Below are positions 17,574-26,230 of a stretch of 64,000 nucleotides of DNA, piece after piece; within the stretch, counting starts at the first letter, position 1, and each line of letters starts with the position of its first letter. The position numbers and the translations under genes were made by a program. Origin of the DNA: Rhizobium brockwellii (GTDB lineage Bacteria > Pseudomonadota > Alphaproteobacteria > Rhizobiales > Rhizobiaceae); NCBI RefSeq assembly GCF_000769405.2, contig NZ_CP053439.1, positions 2,356,001-2,420,000 of the forward strand. The letters are read 5' to 3'. A model generated the notes under the pieces. That model did no database searches, had not been told where the DNA came from, and saw only the letters and a list, made by a program, of their open reading frames with translations.

Positions 17574-18650
17574 ATGACCCCTTCCCCACACAGGCTGCGC
17601 ATTGCCGTGCTCTTCGGCGGACGCTCGGCCGAGCATGAGGTTTCCGTGCTCTCGGCAACCAATGTCATGGGCGCGCTCAAGCCCGAAAAATACGATGCCG
17701 TCCCCATCTTCATCACCCGCGCAGGACAATGGCTGCTAAGCAGTTTCGAAGACGGCATATTGGCGACGCCATCATCAGGCACGGAAATCTGCCTCGTGCC
17801 GGGCGGACGGGGCCGGATGCTGGCGATCCCGGCCCATGGCGCGCTGCATGAGTTGGCAAGGATCGACATCCTGTTTCCCGTGCTGCACGGCCCCCATGGC
17901 GAAGACGGCTCAGTGCAAGGCGTGGCGGAGGTGGCTCGCGTGCCGCTTGCCGGCTGTGGCATCCTCGGCTCCGCCGCAGCGCTCGACAAGGACATCGCCA
18001 AGCGCCTGCTGAGGGCGGCGGGCCTGCCGGTAGCGCGTGCGGTGACGATCCATCAGGGTGCGGCCCCTTCGTTGGCAGCCCTCGAAGGTGAACTCGGCCT
18101 GCCGCTCTTCATCAAGCCGGCGCGGCAGGGATCGTCGGTCGGCGTCGCCAAGGTCCATGCCAGCCAGGAATTCGCGCCCGCCCTTACTGAGGCCTTCCGC
18201 CACGATCGCACGCTGCTCGCCGAAGAATTCGTGCGTGGCCGCGAGATCGAATTCAGTGTGCTGGAAGATGCGGCAGGCGAACTCTTCGTCTCCCGGCCGG
18301 GCGAGATCGTGCCGGCGGAAAGCCACGGCTTCTATAGCTACGATGCCAAATATATCGACGAGAAAGGTGCCGCGTTGAAAGTGCCGGCAGAACTGCCGCA
18401 GGAGGTCGAGGCTGCCATGCGCGACGTGGCCGCAAGAGCCTTCCGGGCCGTCGGTTGCGACGGCATGGCCCGCATCGACTTCTTCCTGACGGAGGACATG
18501 CAGTTCCTCGTCAATGAAATCAACACCATCCCCGGCTTCACCGATATCAGCATGTATTCCAAGGCCATGGCGGCAAGCGGCGTCACCTACGCCGAAATCA
18601 TCGACCGCCTGGTGGACCACGGCCTGGCGCGCGCCCGACGAGCCACCTGA
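17574..18650 (+). CDS. ddlA: D-alanine--D-alanine ligase, DdlA type (ATP-grasp)
   Basis: 358 residues, DdlA length. N-terminal VLFGGRSAEHEVSVLSA, ATP-grasp P-loop-like segment KPARQGSSVGV, YDAKYID and the C-terminal NEINTIPGFT metal/substrate motif are all present, so the enzyme should be active. Ddl joins two D-alanines for peptidoglycan precursors in the cytoplasm. The usual rhizobial ddlB lies in the division/cell-wall cluster; nothing of that cluster is here, so this is likely an additional ligase. Its neighbours are a C39-like peptidase and a small P-loop ATPase, which raises the option of a dedicated D-amino-acid dipeptide or depsipeptide product. Confidence 0.9.
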   Translation: MTPSPHRLRIAVLFGGRSAEHEVSVLSATNVMGALKPEKYDAVPIFITRAGQWLLSSFEDGILATPSSGTEICLVPGGRGRMLAIPAHGALHELARIDILFPVLHGPHGEDGSVQGVAEVARVPLAGCGILGSAAALDKDIAKRLLRAAGLPVARAVTIHQGAAPSLAALEGELGLPLFIKPARQGSSVGVAKVHASQEFAPALTEAFRHDRTLLAEEFVRGREIEFSVLEDAAGELFVSRPGEIVPAESHGFYSYDAKYIDEKGAALKVPAELPQEVEAAMRDVAARAFRAVGCDGMARIDFFLTEDMQFLVNEINTIPGFTDISMYSKAMAASGVTYAEIIDRLVDHGLARARRAT

Positions 18651-18665
18651 GACGGGAGCTTGATC

Positions 18666-19211
18666 ATGAACAGGCTGGTCCTGATTTCGGGATGTTCCGG
18701 CGGCGGAAAATCGACACTGCTTGCGGAACTCGCCGCCCGCGGTCATGCCGTCGTCGAAGAGCCCGGCCGACGGATCGTCAAACAGGAACTCGAAGGCAAC
18801 GGCGCAGCCCTGCCCTGGGTCGACATGGCGGCCTTTGCCCGCCGCGCAATCGAGATGGCGATCGCCGATCACGCGGCGGCGCGTGAGCAGGCGGGCTGGA
18901 CGTTTTTCGATCGCGGGCTGATCGATGCGGCGGCAGCGCTGCAGCACCTGACTGGAGAACCGGTCCTGGAAAAATTGAGCGTCGCCCACCGCTATCACCA
19001 GAGGGTTTTTCTGACCCCGCCATGGCCCGAAATCTACACGACCGACCCCGAGCGGCGCCATGGCTTCGACGAGGCGGTCGCAGAATATGACCGGTTGGCC
19101 GCCATCTATCCGATGCTCGGCTACGACATCGTCATGCTGCCGAAAATCGCGATCGCCGACCGGGCCGATTTCATCCTCGACTGCCTCTCTCGCGAAACGA
19201 GGCAGCCGTAG
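18666..19211 (+). CDS. Small P-loop NTPase, AAA_28-like
   Basis: About 181 residues from the ATG at 18666, which follows GGGAGCTTGATC; an alternative start 6 nt upstream exists. Walker A is GCSGGGKS near the N-terminus. A DRG motif (FFDRGLID) and Arg-rich late segment suit a nucleoside/nucleotide-kinase-like AAA_28 protein. Many such proteins are annotated only as ATPases. It lies 15 bp after ddlA and probably shares its transcript. Function unknown. Confidence 0.7.
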   Translation: MNRLVLISGCSGGGKSTLLAELAARGHAVVEEPGRRIVKQELEGNGAALPWVDMAAFARRAIEMAIADHAAAREQAGWTFFDRGLIDAAAALQHLTGEPVLEKLSVAHRYHQRVFLTPPWPEIYTTDPERRHGFDEAVAEYDRLAAIYPMLGYDIVMLPKIAIADRADFILDCLSRETRQP

Positions 19212-19256
19212 ACGAGATCATCAGGGTCATGCCTCTCGGCCGCCGTCTCCAAGGGC

Positions 19257-19874
19257 TCAGCGCCTGCGAAAGACGCACCACTGGAACGACTGCCGGCCAC
19301 CAGCGGGTGTTGCGTGCTCCTCGCGCCAGTCGCGCTGAAGCGCGAAGGTGGACGAAAATTCGGTCGCAAGCGCCACCGCGTCGTAACGCTGGACCGGCAG
19401 GCCGCTGCACCGTTCCGGCCCGTCGGGCGCAAAGGTCGCGATGATCAAGACGCTACCCGGCGCCGTGCCGGTTTCGAGTGCTCGACGATAGGCCAGCCGC
19501 TGCTCTGGTTCGGTGAGGAAGTGAAAGACGGCGCGGTCGTGCCACACATCGTAATGGCGTTCGGGTTGCCATGCCATGACGTCGGCAACCATCCAGGCGA
19601 TCCGGCCGGCTTCATCCCGCAGCCGCGCCTTGGCGACCTCAAGCGCCGGCGCGGCGATGTCGAGGACGGTGAGGTCGGACCACCCGCGCTCAATAAGACG
19701 GTCGACAAGGTTTGATGCGCCGCCGCCCACATCGATCAGCGAGGCCGTGACCGGCAGTTGCAGCTCGTCAAGCGCCCGCAAGGAAGGCCCGGGCGCCGGC
19801 TGATACCAGCTGACGCTGTCGGCAGATTTCGTGCGGTAGACCTCGTCCCAGTGTTCCCGTTTCCCGCTTGTCAT
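19257..19874 (-). CDS. Class I SAM-dependent methyltransferase
   Basis: 205 residues. Motif I is IDVGGGASNLV (residues 47-57), followed by an acidic residue at the end of beta-2 (VLDIAAPAL) and DVWHDRAVFHFL as motif IV-like. This matches the methyltransf_25/11 families that methylate small molecules. It is convergent with the ATPase gene (45 bp). Substrate not recognisable. Confidence 0.85.
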   Translation of the reverse strand: MTSGKREHWDEVYRTKSADSVSWYQPAPGPSLRALDELQLPVTASLIDVGGGASNLVDRLIERGWSDLTVLDIAAPALEVAKARLRDEAGRIAWMVADVMAWQPERHYDVWHDRAVFHFLTEPEQRLAYRRALETGTAPGSVLIIATFAPDGPERCSGLPVQRYDAVALATEFSSTFALQRDWREEHATPAGGRQSFQWCVFRRR

Positions 19875-19974
19875 CCGATATTCCCATCTCTTGCGAAGCC
19901 CGACATCCTAACTGATCGACATGTAGGGACTGAGGCGTCTGCAACCAGTCGCAGTGCGCCTCAATGTTCTCCGT

Positions 19975-20484
19975 TCAGCAAGCGAAGTGACGGTAGACCA
20001 GATCCTTAGGATCACTTCGGGGTGCTGCGGGATCGAGGCGCGCGCCCAGCCGTTCCGCAACGGCAACGGAAGCAGCATTGCCAGGAGCGATATAGCTGAC
20101 AAGCGATGGCAGCTTGACCGTCGCAAAAGCCCAGTCGCGCAGCGCCAGGGCCGCTTCGGTCGCATAGCCTCTGCCCTCGTATTCCTCGTAGACGAACCAG
20201 CCCAATTCCTTTTCGGGAAAGAGCGGTCCGTGATTGATCCCCACCTGACCGACGCATTCGCCGGTTTCGCCAAGCTCGACCGTCAGCGCTCCGTGCCCGA
20301 AAAGCTGCCACAGAGCGACGTCGTGACAGAACATCCCCCACGCCGCGCGCAGATCGAACGGGCCGCCCATTCCGACCGATCTCGGCGACGCCATCAGCTG
20401 CGCATAGGCGGCGAAATCGTCGATATCTGGCATGCGGAGCCTGAGACGCTCGGTTCGAATGGTCATCGCGCCCGTTTCGGACAT
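19975..20484 (-). CDS. GNAT family N-acetyltransferase, RimJ/RimL type
   Basis: 169 residues. The acetyl-CoA-binding strand-helix is seen as ELGWFVYEEYEGRGYATEAALALRDWAF and the later SVAVAERLGARL segment is typical of RimJ/RimL-like acetyltransferases. N-terminal TIRTERLRLRMPDIDDFAAY fits this group. Substrate could be a protein N-terminus, an amine or an antibiotic. It is not obviously in an operon; a broken GNAT gene lies just upstream. Confidence 0.85.
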   Translation of the reverse strand: MSETGAMTIRTERLRLRMPDIDDFAAYAQLMASPRSVGMGGPFDLRAAWGMFCHDVALWQLFGHGALTVELGETGECVGQVGINHGPLFPEKELGWFVYEEYEGRGYATEAALALRDWAFATVKLPSLVSYIAPGNAASVAVAERLGARLDPAAPRSDPKDLVYRHFAC

Positions 20485-20540
20485 GCCGTCGCCTTCTCTG
20501 TCAGCTTGGGTTTGGAGTTTCGGCCGTTGAAGGGAATATC

Positions 20541-21025
20541 CTAGCTTTCAAATGCCTGGGCGAATTGCAACGTCCCGCTTGGCGGGGATCCGCGAAAAAC
20601 AATCCGCTGCACGAGCCGCGTATCGATGTCGAGGTACTTCAGTTGCCCGTCACTGCTGAAACCGACACGGCTATAGATGTCGGGATTGCCGATCAACGCG
20701 CATCCGCTGGCACCCATCCCCTTCAGCAGTTCGAGACCCCTGGCAATCAGGGCCTTGCCGATCCCCTGCCGCTGTCTCTCCGGCTTGACCGATATCGGCC
20801 CCAGCCCGAACCAGCCGTCATGCGCGCCGTCGACGAAAACGCCACATGCCCCAAGATCTCGCCATCCTGCTCAGCGACCAGCGATATCGTTAGATCGCCG
20901 TTTTCGCGAAGTCTTCGGAAAATCTCCGCTTCCGTCCCGTCGCTGTAAGGCATCGGCTTGAAGGCGGTCCAGGTCAGATCATGGATCGCGTCGATATCCT
21001 CCGGCGTTTCGTCTCAGATAAGCAT
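20541..21025 (-). pseudogene. Broken GNAT acetyltransferase gene (nonsense codon plus frameshift)
   Basis: Read from the ATG at 21025 the frame is M-L-I-stop (TGA at 21016-21014, where homologues have Arg, one change from CGA), then continues DETPEDIDAIHDLTWTAF through ISLVAEQDGEILGHVAFS. Near 20850 the reading shifts to another frame that goes on DGAHDGWFGLGPISV, PERQRQGIGKALI (the acetyl-CoA loop) and ends at TAG 20541. Total 485 nt, one short of a multiple of three, so a single-base deletion is likely. Homology continues smoothly across both lesions, so this is a recently inactivated GNAT gene rather than chance. Confidence 0.85.
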
Positions 21026-21037
21026 CTCTATCAATCC

Positions 21038-21796
21038 TCAATCGCTAAAGCTCAAAGATTCTATGCAAGGAAAGTCGAAGACCAGCAAGCCGGGTTCCTC
21101 CAGCGGCAGCTGCGCCACGACCTGCCCTTCCGGGTTCAGCACCGCCGTCGGCCCCCAGGCGATGCGCCCGTCGCGCTCGCCTGTCACGTCGGACGAGATC
21201 AGCCACAGGCCGGTTTCGCGGCATCTTTCGCCGCGAACCGCGTTGTGCCGCTCCTTGAATATTTCCGCCTTGTCCTTTGGCATCATGTTGTTGGAGAGGC
21301 ATAGGATCAGGGATGCGCCGGCCGCGGCGATCGTTCCGGCTGCTTCAGGAAAGTTCGTGTCGTAGCAGATGTTTATCCCGAAGCGCAGGTCTCCGACCGC
21401 AAAGAGCGGGCTTTCCTTTCCCGCCTCGAAAGCCCGTTCGCCGCGCAGCAGGTGGGCTTTCCGATAGCGGCCAACGAGAACGCCGCGCTCGATGACAACA
21501 GCGGTGTTGAACAATCGCCCGTCATCGACCTCAATGAGCCCCATGACCAGCACCGGTCCCGACTTCGGCAGCCGGTCCAGGACCGCGGCGAACTCGGCGG
21601 ATGTGAAATCGAGAGCAACGCGGCGCGCCGATGGTTCATCGACCAAGTAGCCCTGCAAAAAACCTTCGGGAAAGACAAGCAAGGCCGCACCATCAGCCTC
21701 AGCAAGCGCTGTGACCTTAACGGCATAATCCAACGCTGCCCGGACATTCTCCCGAAATTCAGGCGTCTGCGCGGCGGCTATCCGAATGCTCTTCAC
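21038..21796 (-). CDS. Carbon-nitrogen hydrolase (nitrilase superfamily)
   Basis: 252 residues. The Glu-Lys-Cys triad is complete: Glu44 (FPEGF), Lys113 (YRKAHLL) and Cys144 (NICYDTNFPE). These enzymes hydrolyse nitriles, amides or carbamoyl groups. The CYDTNFPE motif and length fit the amidase/beta-ureidopropionase-like branches more than true aliphatic nitrilases. It ends 12 bp before the broken GNAT start. Confidence 0.88.
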   Translation of the reverse strand: MKSIRIAAAQTPEFRENVRAALDYAVKVTALAEADGAALLVFPEGFLQGYLVDEPSARRVALDFTSAEFAAVLDRLPKSGPVLVMGLIEVDDGRLFNTAVVIERGVLVGRYRKAHLLRGERAFEAGKESPLFAVGDLRFGINICYDTNFPEAAGTIAAAGASLILCLSNNMMPKDKAEIFKERHNAVRGERCRETGLWLISSDVTGERDGRIAWGPTAVLNPEGQVVAQLPLEEPGLLVFDFPCIESLSFSD

Positions 21797-21895
21797 CTTG
21801 ATCTCCGCGTTTGGACGACTTGCAGCCTACCCGGTCAGGCTTGTGCAGGCAGCGCCAAGACAGCGGATTGCCGACGGTAGCATGAGGCAGCAACC

Positions 21896-21930
21896 ACGAA
21901 AAAGCCCGGCGCGGCGGCCGGGCTTTTCCT
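21896..21930 (-). terminator. Intrinsic terminator downstream of gnd
   Basis: AAAAGCCCGGC (21900-21910) and GCCGGGCTTTT (21917-21927) form an 11-bp stem with a 6-nt GC loop and T-rich end in both directions. It lies 20 bp beyond the gnd stop. Confidence 0.8.
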
Positions 21931-21949
21931 CGATCTATTTTCAGCAACC

Positions 21950-23380
21950 TCAGAAGGTCGAGGCACCGCTGCCCCAGGGGCCGTGATGGAAATCCTTGCC
22001 GTCCAGGCGATCGAAGCCGTGGGCGCCGAAGAAGTCGCGCTGTGCCTGGATGAGGTTTGCCGTTCCCCTGCCCTGGCGATAGGCGTCGAAATAGGTCAGC
22101 GCCGAGGTCAGCGCCGGAACCGGCAGGCCGGCGGCAATCGCGGCACCGACGACGCGGCGCAGCGCCGGGATCGATTCCTTGACCATGTCGGAGAAAGCCG
22201 GCGTGACGATCAGGTTCGCAGCATCAGGTGCCTTGGTGAAGGCCGAGGTGATCTCGTCGAGGAACTGCGAACGGATGATGCAGCCGGCACGCCAGATCCT
22301 GGCAATCGTCGGCATCGGCAGCGACCAGTTGAACTCGCGCGATGCTTCCGCCATCACCGCGAAACCCTGCGCATAGGCGCCGATCTTGGCGGCAAACAGT
22401 GCCAGTTCGAGATCCTTGTTGAGCTCGGGGCCGTAAGCGATCGGGAAGGACACGGCCTGCGTGCCGAAGATCTTTTCGGCGGCTTCGCGCTGCGACTTCA
22501 TCGAAGAGAGGCTGCGGGCGGCGACCGCGGCCTCGATCGCCGTTGCCGGAATGCCCATGTTCTGCGCCTCGATCGCCGACCACTTGCCGGTGCCTTTCTG
22601 GCCTGCCTTGTCGAGGATCATGTCGACCATCGGCCCGCCGGAGACCGGATCGGTGGCCGCAAGCACCTTCTCGGAGATTTCGATCAGGTAGGAGTTCAGC
22701 CGGCCCTTGTTCCATTCGCCGAAGATGCCGGAGATTTCGGAGGCGCTCTTGCCGAGGCCGTCGCGCAGGATGCCGTAGATTTCGGCGATCATCTGCATGT
22801 CGGCATATTCGATGCCGTTATGGATGGTCTTGACGAAATGGCCGGCACCGTCATTGCCGAGCCAGGCGACGCAGGGCTCGTCATTGTAGCGAGCGGCAAT
22901 CGATGTCAGCACCTTCTCGACGCGCTTCCAGGACTCTTCGGTGCCGCCGACCATGATCGATGGGCCATGGCGCGCACCTTCTTCGCCGCCGGAAACACCC
23001 ATGCCGATAAAGGTCAGATCGGTATTCTTCAGCCGGTCGAAGCGGGCGACGGTGTCGCGGAAATTGGCGTTGCCGGCATCGATCATGATGTCGCCCTTGG
23101 AGAGATGCGGGCGCAGCAGCTCCATCTGCTGGTCGACGGGCTCGCCCGCCTTGATCATGATGATGATCGGACGCGGCGGCCGGATCGCATCGACGAACTC
23201 TTCGATCGTCTTGCAGGGAACAATCTGCTTCTTCAGATCGCCGGAGCTTTCGTAGAATTCGCCGGTTTTCTCCGGCGTGCGGTTGAACACCGCGATTTTA
23301 TTGCCTTTCTCCGCGATGTTGAGCGCCAGGTTGGAGCCCATGACCGCAAGGCCGATCAGTCCGATTTCTGCCTTTTCCAC
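21950..23380 (-). CDS. gnd: 6-phosphogluconate dehydrogenase, decarboxylating
   Basis: 476 residues when started at the GTG at 23380, which has GGAGG 6 nt upstream; longer in-frame starts lack such a site and would add residues foreign to the family. The NADP site GLAVMG is at residues 10-15, and the substrate and catalytic region GGEEGARHGPSIMVGG and GHFVKTIHNGIEYADMQMIAE are intact. It oxidises 6-phosphogluconate to ribulose 5-phosphate and CO2 in the pentose phosphate pathway. It is monocistronic with a clear terminator. Confidence 0.96.
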   Translation of the reverse strand: MEKAEIGLIGLAVMGSNLALNIAEKGNKIAVFNRTPEKTGEFYESSGDLKKQIVPCKTIEEFVDAIRPPRPIIIMIKAGEPVDQQMELLRPHLSKGDIMIDAGNANFRDTVARFDRLKNTDLTFIGMGVSGGEEGARHGPSIMVGGTEESWKRVEKVLTSIAARYNDEPCVAWLGNDGAGHFVKTIHNGIEYADMQMIAEIYGILRDGLGKSASEISGIFGEWNKGRLNSYLIEISEKVLAATDPVSGGPMVDMILDKAGQKGTGKWSAIEAQNMGIPATAIEAAVAARSLSSMKSQREAAEKIFGTQAVSFPIAYGPELNKDLELALFAAKIGAYAQGFAVMAEASREFNWSLPMPTIARIWRAGCIIRSQFLDEITSAFTKAPDAANLIVTPAFSDMVKESIPALRRVVGAAIAAGLPVPALTSALTYFDAYRQGRGTANLIQAQRDFFGAHGFDRLDGKDFHHGPWGSGASTF

Positions 23381-23612
23381 GACAAACCTCCGATGTGTCA
23401 TTTGGACCGGTGTTGTGGCACTGTCTCGGTCAAACGGCAAGTCTCGCAAGGGTCTAATCGGTTCGCAAAAGCCAATGAAATGAAGCTTGCAATATCGCCG
23501 CTTGTCCGACAACCAGCCGGCTGGCGCCCAGTCCGGAAGCCCTGAGTTTTTCGTGCGCCCTGCCCGCAATGCCCTATCTCATGTTATCATCGGGGCATCG
23601 GGAGATATCGCA

Positions 23613-24404
23613 TTGGCATCGGGAAGACGAAAAGATACGGCTCTCCTGGCGGCCCGCGCCGGCCGCTACCGCGAGTCTATGCCGCCGCCGGCGCTGCGAC
23701 GCCATTTCAGCCGCCTCTGGTCGCATGCGCTGCATGACGGACCGCCGGCAATGGTGGCGATTGTACCGGACGGCTATTGCGACCTGCTCTGGATCGACGG
23801 CCGGCTGGTCGTCGCCGGCCCTGACCGGACAGCGGCCTTTCCCGTCATCCGGCCGGGCGCGACTGTCATCGGCGCACGTTTTGCGCCCGGCGCCGCAGCA
23901 CCCTGGCTGAAGACGCCGCTCTCGGCACTGGTCGGCTGCTCGGTGCCCCTTGCTGACATCGGCCGGAAGGACACCGCCGAATTCGAAGCGCGGCTTGCGG
24001 ATTGTCCTGCCCCCTCGGCCGCCACGGCGCTGTTTAGCCGCCTGCTCGAAGAGACCGCGCGCGATGACGAGGAGCCCGCCCGCGACGCCGCCATGATCTT
24101 CGCCGCCGCCGACAATGCTCGCCCGGTGTCCGGCCTGCTCGACCGCCTCGGCATGAGTGAAAGGCAGCTGCGCCGCCGCTGCCACCACCATTTCGGCTAC
24201 GGCGCAAAGACGCTGGAACGGATTCGCCGGTTCCAGCGTTTCCTCGACCTCTGCCGCAGGTCGGGCGCGATGCCGCTCGCCCGCCTTGCGCTCGAATCGG
24301 GCTTTGCCGACCAGCCCCACATGACACGCGAGGTCGGCGAACTCTCGACGCTGACACCTGCGGTCATTCTCGGCCAGCTCAGCATACGGCAAAGAGCCGA
24401 TTGA
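23613..24404 (+). CDS. AraC family transcriptional regulator (DUF6597-type N-domain)
   Basis: 263 residues if begun at the TTG at 23613, which has GGGAG 8 nt upstream; in-frame codons continue further upstream but look non-coding. The N-terminal part (YRESMPPPALRRHFSRLWSH, VPDGYCDLLW) is the domain seen in AraC regulators that sit next to SRPBCC or VOC proteins. The double HTH lies in the last 85 residues (GLLDRLGMSERQLRRRCHHHFGYGAKTLERIRRFQRFL). It precedes an SRPBCC and a VOC gene and probably controls them. Confidence 0.8.
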   Translation: MASGRRKDTALLAARAGRYRESMPPPALRRHFSRLWSHALHDGPPAMVAIVPDGYCDLLWIDGRLVVAGPDRTAAFPVIRPGATVIGARFAPGAAAPWLKTPLSALVGCSVPLADIGRKDTAEFEARLADCPAPSAATALFSRLLEETARDDEEPARDAAMIFAAADNARPVSGLLDRLGMSERQLRRRCHHHFGYGAKTLERIRRFQRFLDLCRRSGAMPLARLALESGFADQPHMTREVGELSTLTPAVILGQLSIRQRAD

Positions 24405-24474
24405 CCGTTTTGTTCAAGACGCTGCTGGCCGGTCTGTTATTCTGACGAAACCAAATGCCAGGGACCTGCAAGCC

Positions 24475-24873
24475 ATGTCGACAATGCCCGCGAAAATCCT
24501 ACACCTGTCGATAGAGCGCGACTGGCGCGACGTCTATGACTTCGCCGGCAAGCCGGAGAACATGCCGCTCTGGGCCTCCGGCCTTGCGACCGGCTTAGAG
24601 CCTCACGGCGCCGACTGGATCGCCCACGGCGCTCTCGGCAGCGTCAAGGTGAGCTTCGTTCCTGCCAATGAATTCGGCGTGATCGACCATACGGTGACGA
24701 TCGAATCCGGCCTAAGGGTTTATAATGCCCTGCGCATCGTGCCGAACGGCGATGGCTGCGAGGTCATGTTCACGCTGCTGCGCCTACCCGGCATGACCGA
24801 CACACAGTTTTCCGCCGATGCCGCCCATGTCGAGAAGGATCTCGCCATGCTGAAAGCCCTGATGGAGAGATAG
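24475..24873 (+). CDS. SRPBCC (START/polyketide cyclase-like) domain protein
   Basis: 132 residues. The fold is suggested by the start KILHLSIERDWRDVYDFAGKPENMPLWASGL and by the C-terminal helix (ADAAHVEKDLAMLKALMER). Such proteins bind hydrophobic ligands or serve in stress-related regulons with AraC regulators. The stop codon directly abuts the ATG of the VOC gene, so the two are co-translated. Ligand unknown. Confidence 0.8.
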   Translation: MSTMPAKILHLSIERDWRDVYDFAGKPENMPLWASGLATGLEPHGADWIAHGALGSVKVSFVPANEFGVIDHTVTIESGLRVYNALRIVPNGDGCEVMFTLLRLPGMTDTQFSADAAHVEKDLAMLKALMER

Positions 24874-25236
24874 ATGGCCGAGAAGACAGAAAACCACGAC
24901 CGCCGCATCGACTATGTCGAATTCAACGTTGCTGACATCGCCGCCGCCAAAGCCTTTTACGGCTCGGCCTTCGGCTGGCGCTTCACCGATTACGGCCCCA
25001 ATTATTGCGAATTCGACGATGGCCGGCTGAAGGGCGGCTTTTCCGATTTCGGACCGGTGCGGCCGGGCGGCGGCCCGCTCGTCGTCGTCTATGCCAGTGA
25101 TCTGGAAGAAGTGCTGACCTCAGTCGAAAGAGCCGGCGGCACGATCTGCCGGCCGATCACCGATTTTCCCGGCGGCCGTCGCTTCCACTTCCTCGACCGC
25201 GATGGTTACGAGCTCGCCGTCTGGGCGGCTGCTTAG
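24874..25236 (+). CDS. VOC (glyoxalase/bleomycin-resistance-like) family protein
   Basis: 120 residues in two beta-alpha-beta-beta-beta halves: IDYVEFNVADIAAAKAFYGSAFGW starts the first and VVVYASDLEEVLTSVERAGG the second, with RFHFLDRDGYELAVW at the end carrying the usual His/Glu metal positions. Substrate could be an aldehyde, a quinone-like toxin or an antibiotic; the sequence does not say. Immediately follows the SRPBCC gene in one operon. Confidence 0.85.
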   Translation: MAEKTENHDRRIDYVEFNVADIAAAKAFYGSAFGWRFTDYGPNYCEFDDGRLKGGFSDFGPVRPGGGPLVVVYASDLEEVLTSVERAGGTICRPITDFPGGRRFHFLDRDGYELAVWAAA

Positions 25237-25264
25237 CCAGACTGCCCGAGGCAGCCGAGTTGGA

Positions 25265-25981
25265 TCAGGCAGCCTGCGACAGCCGATCGAGATCTTCCAT
25301 GACGAGCAGGGCCCCGATCACCGCACCGCCCGCATCGCGCAGCGGTGACATGCGACAGCGCACTTGCCGCGATTCGCCGCTGCCGGTCGAGCGCTCATAG
25401 GAATAGTCGATCTGTTCGCCGGCAAAACAGGCGTCGAGCTTATGCTTGGCGCATTCGGCAAACCGCTCCTCGCCGATGAATTCGGAAAGGTGACGGCCGA
25501 TGAGCTCCATCGGCTTCCTGTTGAGATGGGCGCTGTTGGCTGGATTGGAATAGAGGTAGCGATAGTCCCTTGTCAGCACCGCCACGCGATCCGGCAGGCT
25601 TTCCAGGATTACCGCGTTGAGGAACTGGCCATTGTCGGTATCAGGCACATAGGCCGGCGGCGCCTCGATGCGCACATCCTGCGGCGAAGGCACGCGCCAG
25701 TCCGGCCCATGTGCCCCGAAATAGCGGTCGAGCAGGTAGGAAAGCACCGACGTGTGCTCCGTGACGCTGGCGCTGTCGTCGGCATCCTGGCTGATCAGAT
25801 GGCTCACAAACTGCAGCTGCATGTAGACTTCGAGCAGATTGACGGCCCGGTAGGCGAGGATTGCCTCGACCAGCGGTTCGACATGGCGGTCGAGCGCCGT
25901 GACGCGCTGATCGTCGCCCAGGCGTATGGCTTCCTCGATTTGCACGCAACGCAAGGAAAAAGCTCGAAAAAGCTCCAGCAA
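25265..25981 (-). CDS. PAS-domain protein without an output domain
   Basis: 238 residues from a TTG start at 25981 preceded by GGAGG. The first 110 residues are helical and unrecognised; residues about 122-235 form a PAS fold (ILESLPDRVAVLTRDYRYLYSNPANSAHLN ... MEDLDRL). There is no kinase, cyclase or DNA-binding domain, so it must act through a partner. It is the last gene before the lipid A cluster on the same strand but is separated from it by an opposite-sense repeat-bearing gap of about 250 bp on its upstream side. Confidence 0.75.
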   Translation of the reverse strand: MLELFRAFSLRCVQIEEAIRLGDDQRVTALDRHVEPLVEAILAYRAVNLLEVYMQLQFVSHLISQDADDSASVTEHTSVLSYLLDRYFGAHGPDWRVPSPQDVRIEAPPAYVPDTDNGQFLNAVILESLPDRVAVLTRDYRYLYSNPANSAHLNRKPMELIGRHLSEFIGEERFAECAKHKLDACFAGEQIDYSYERSTGSGESRQVRCRMSPLRDAGGAVIGALLVMEDLDRLSQAA

Positions 25982-26170
25982 GACGCCTCCACTCCCATTG
26001 TCCCAAGAGACGAGTCCGAAACCTCACATGGCTGCATTTCCCAAAAATGCGCCTTCCGGTAGACATTATTCGCGTCTTGGTGGTGACGGGTAACATGAAG
26101 TGCCCTCAGTTTCAATCCGAGAGCACCTGCCGCTTTTCACCGCTGATAAATGAGGGTGGATGTTTTTGGA

Positions 26171-26210
26171 GCATGATGCCGAAAAGTGTGAGCGGTTTTC
26201 GGCATCATGC
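26171..26210. repeat. Palindromic intergenic repeat with 15-bp arms
   Basis: GCATGATGCCGAAAA (26171-26185) and TTTTCGGCATCATGC (26196-26210) pair perfectly around GTGTGAGCGG. This exact kind of palindrome recurs between genes in Rhizobium and Agrobacterium genomes in my experience. Here it lies 20 bp after lpxXL and may double as its terminator. Confidence 0.8.
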
Positions 26211-26230
26211 CGGCCTGAAATCATCCTGTT

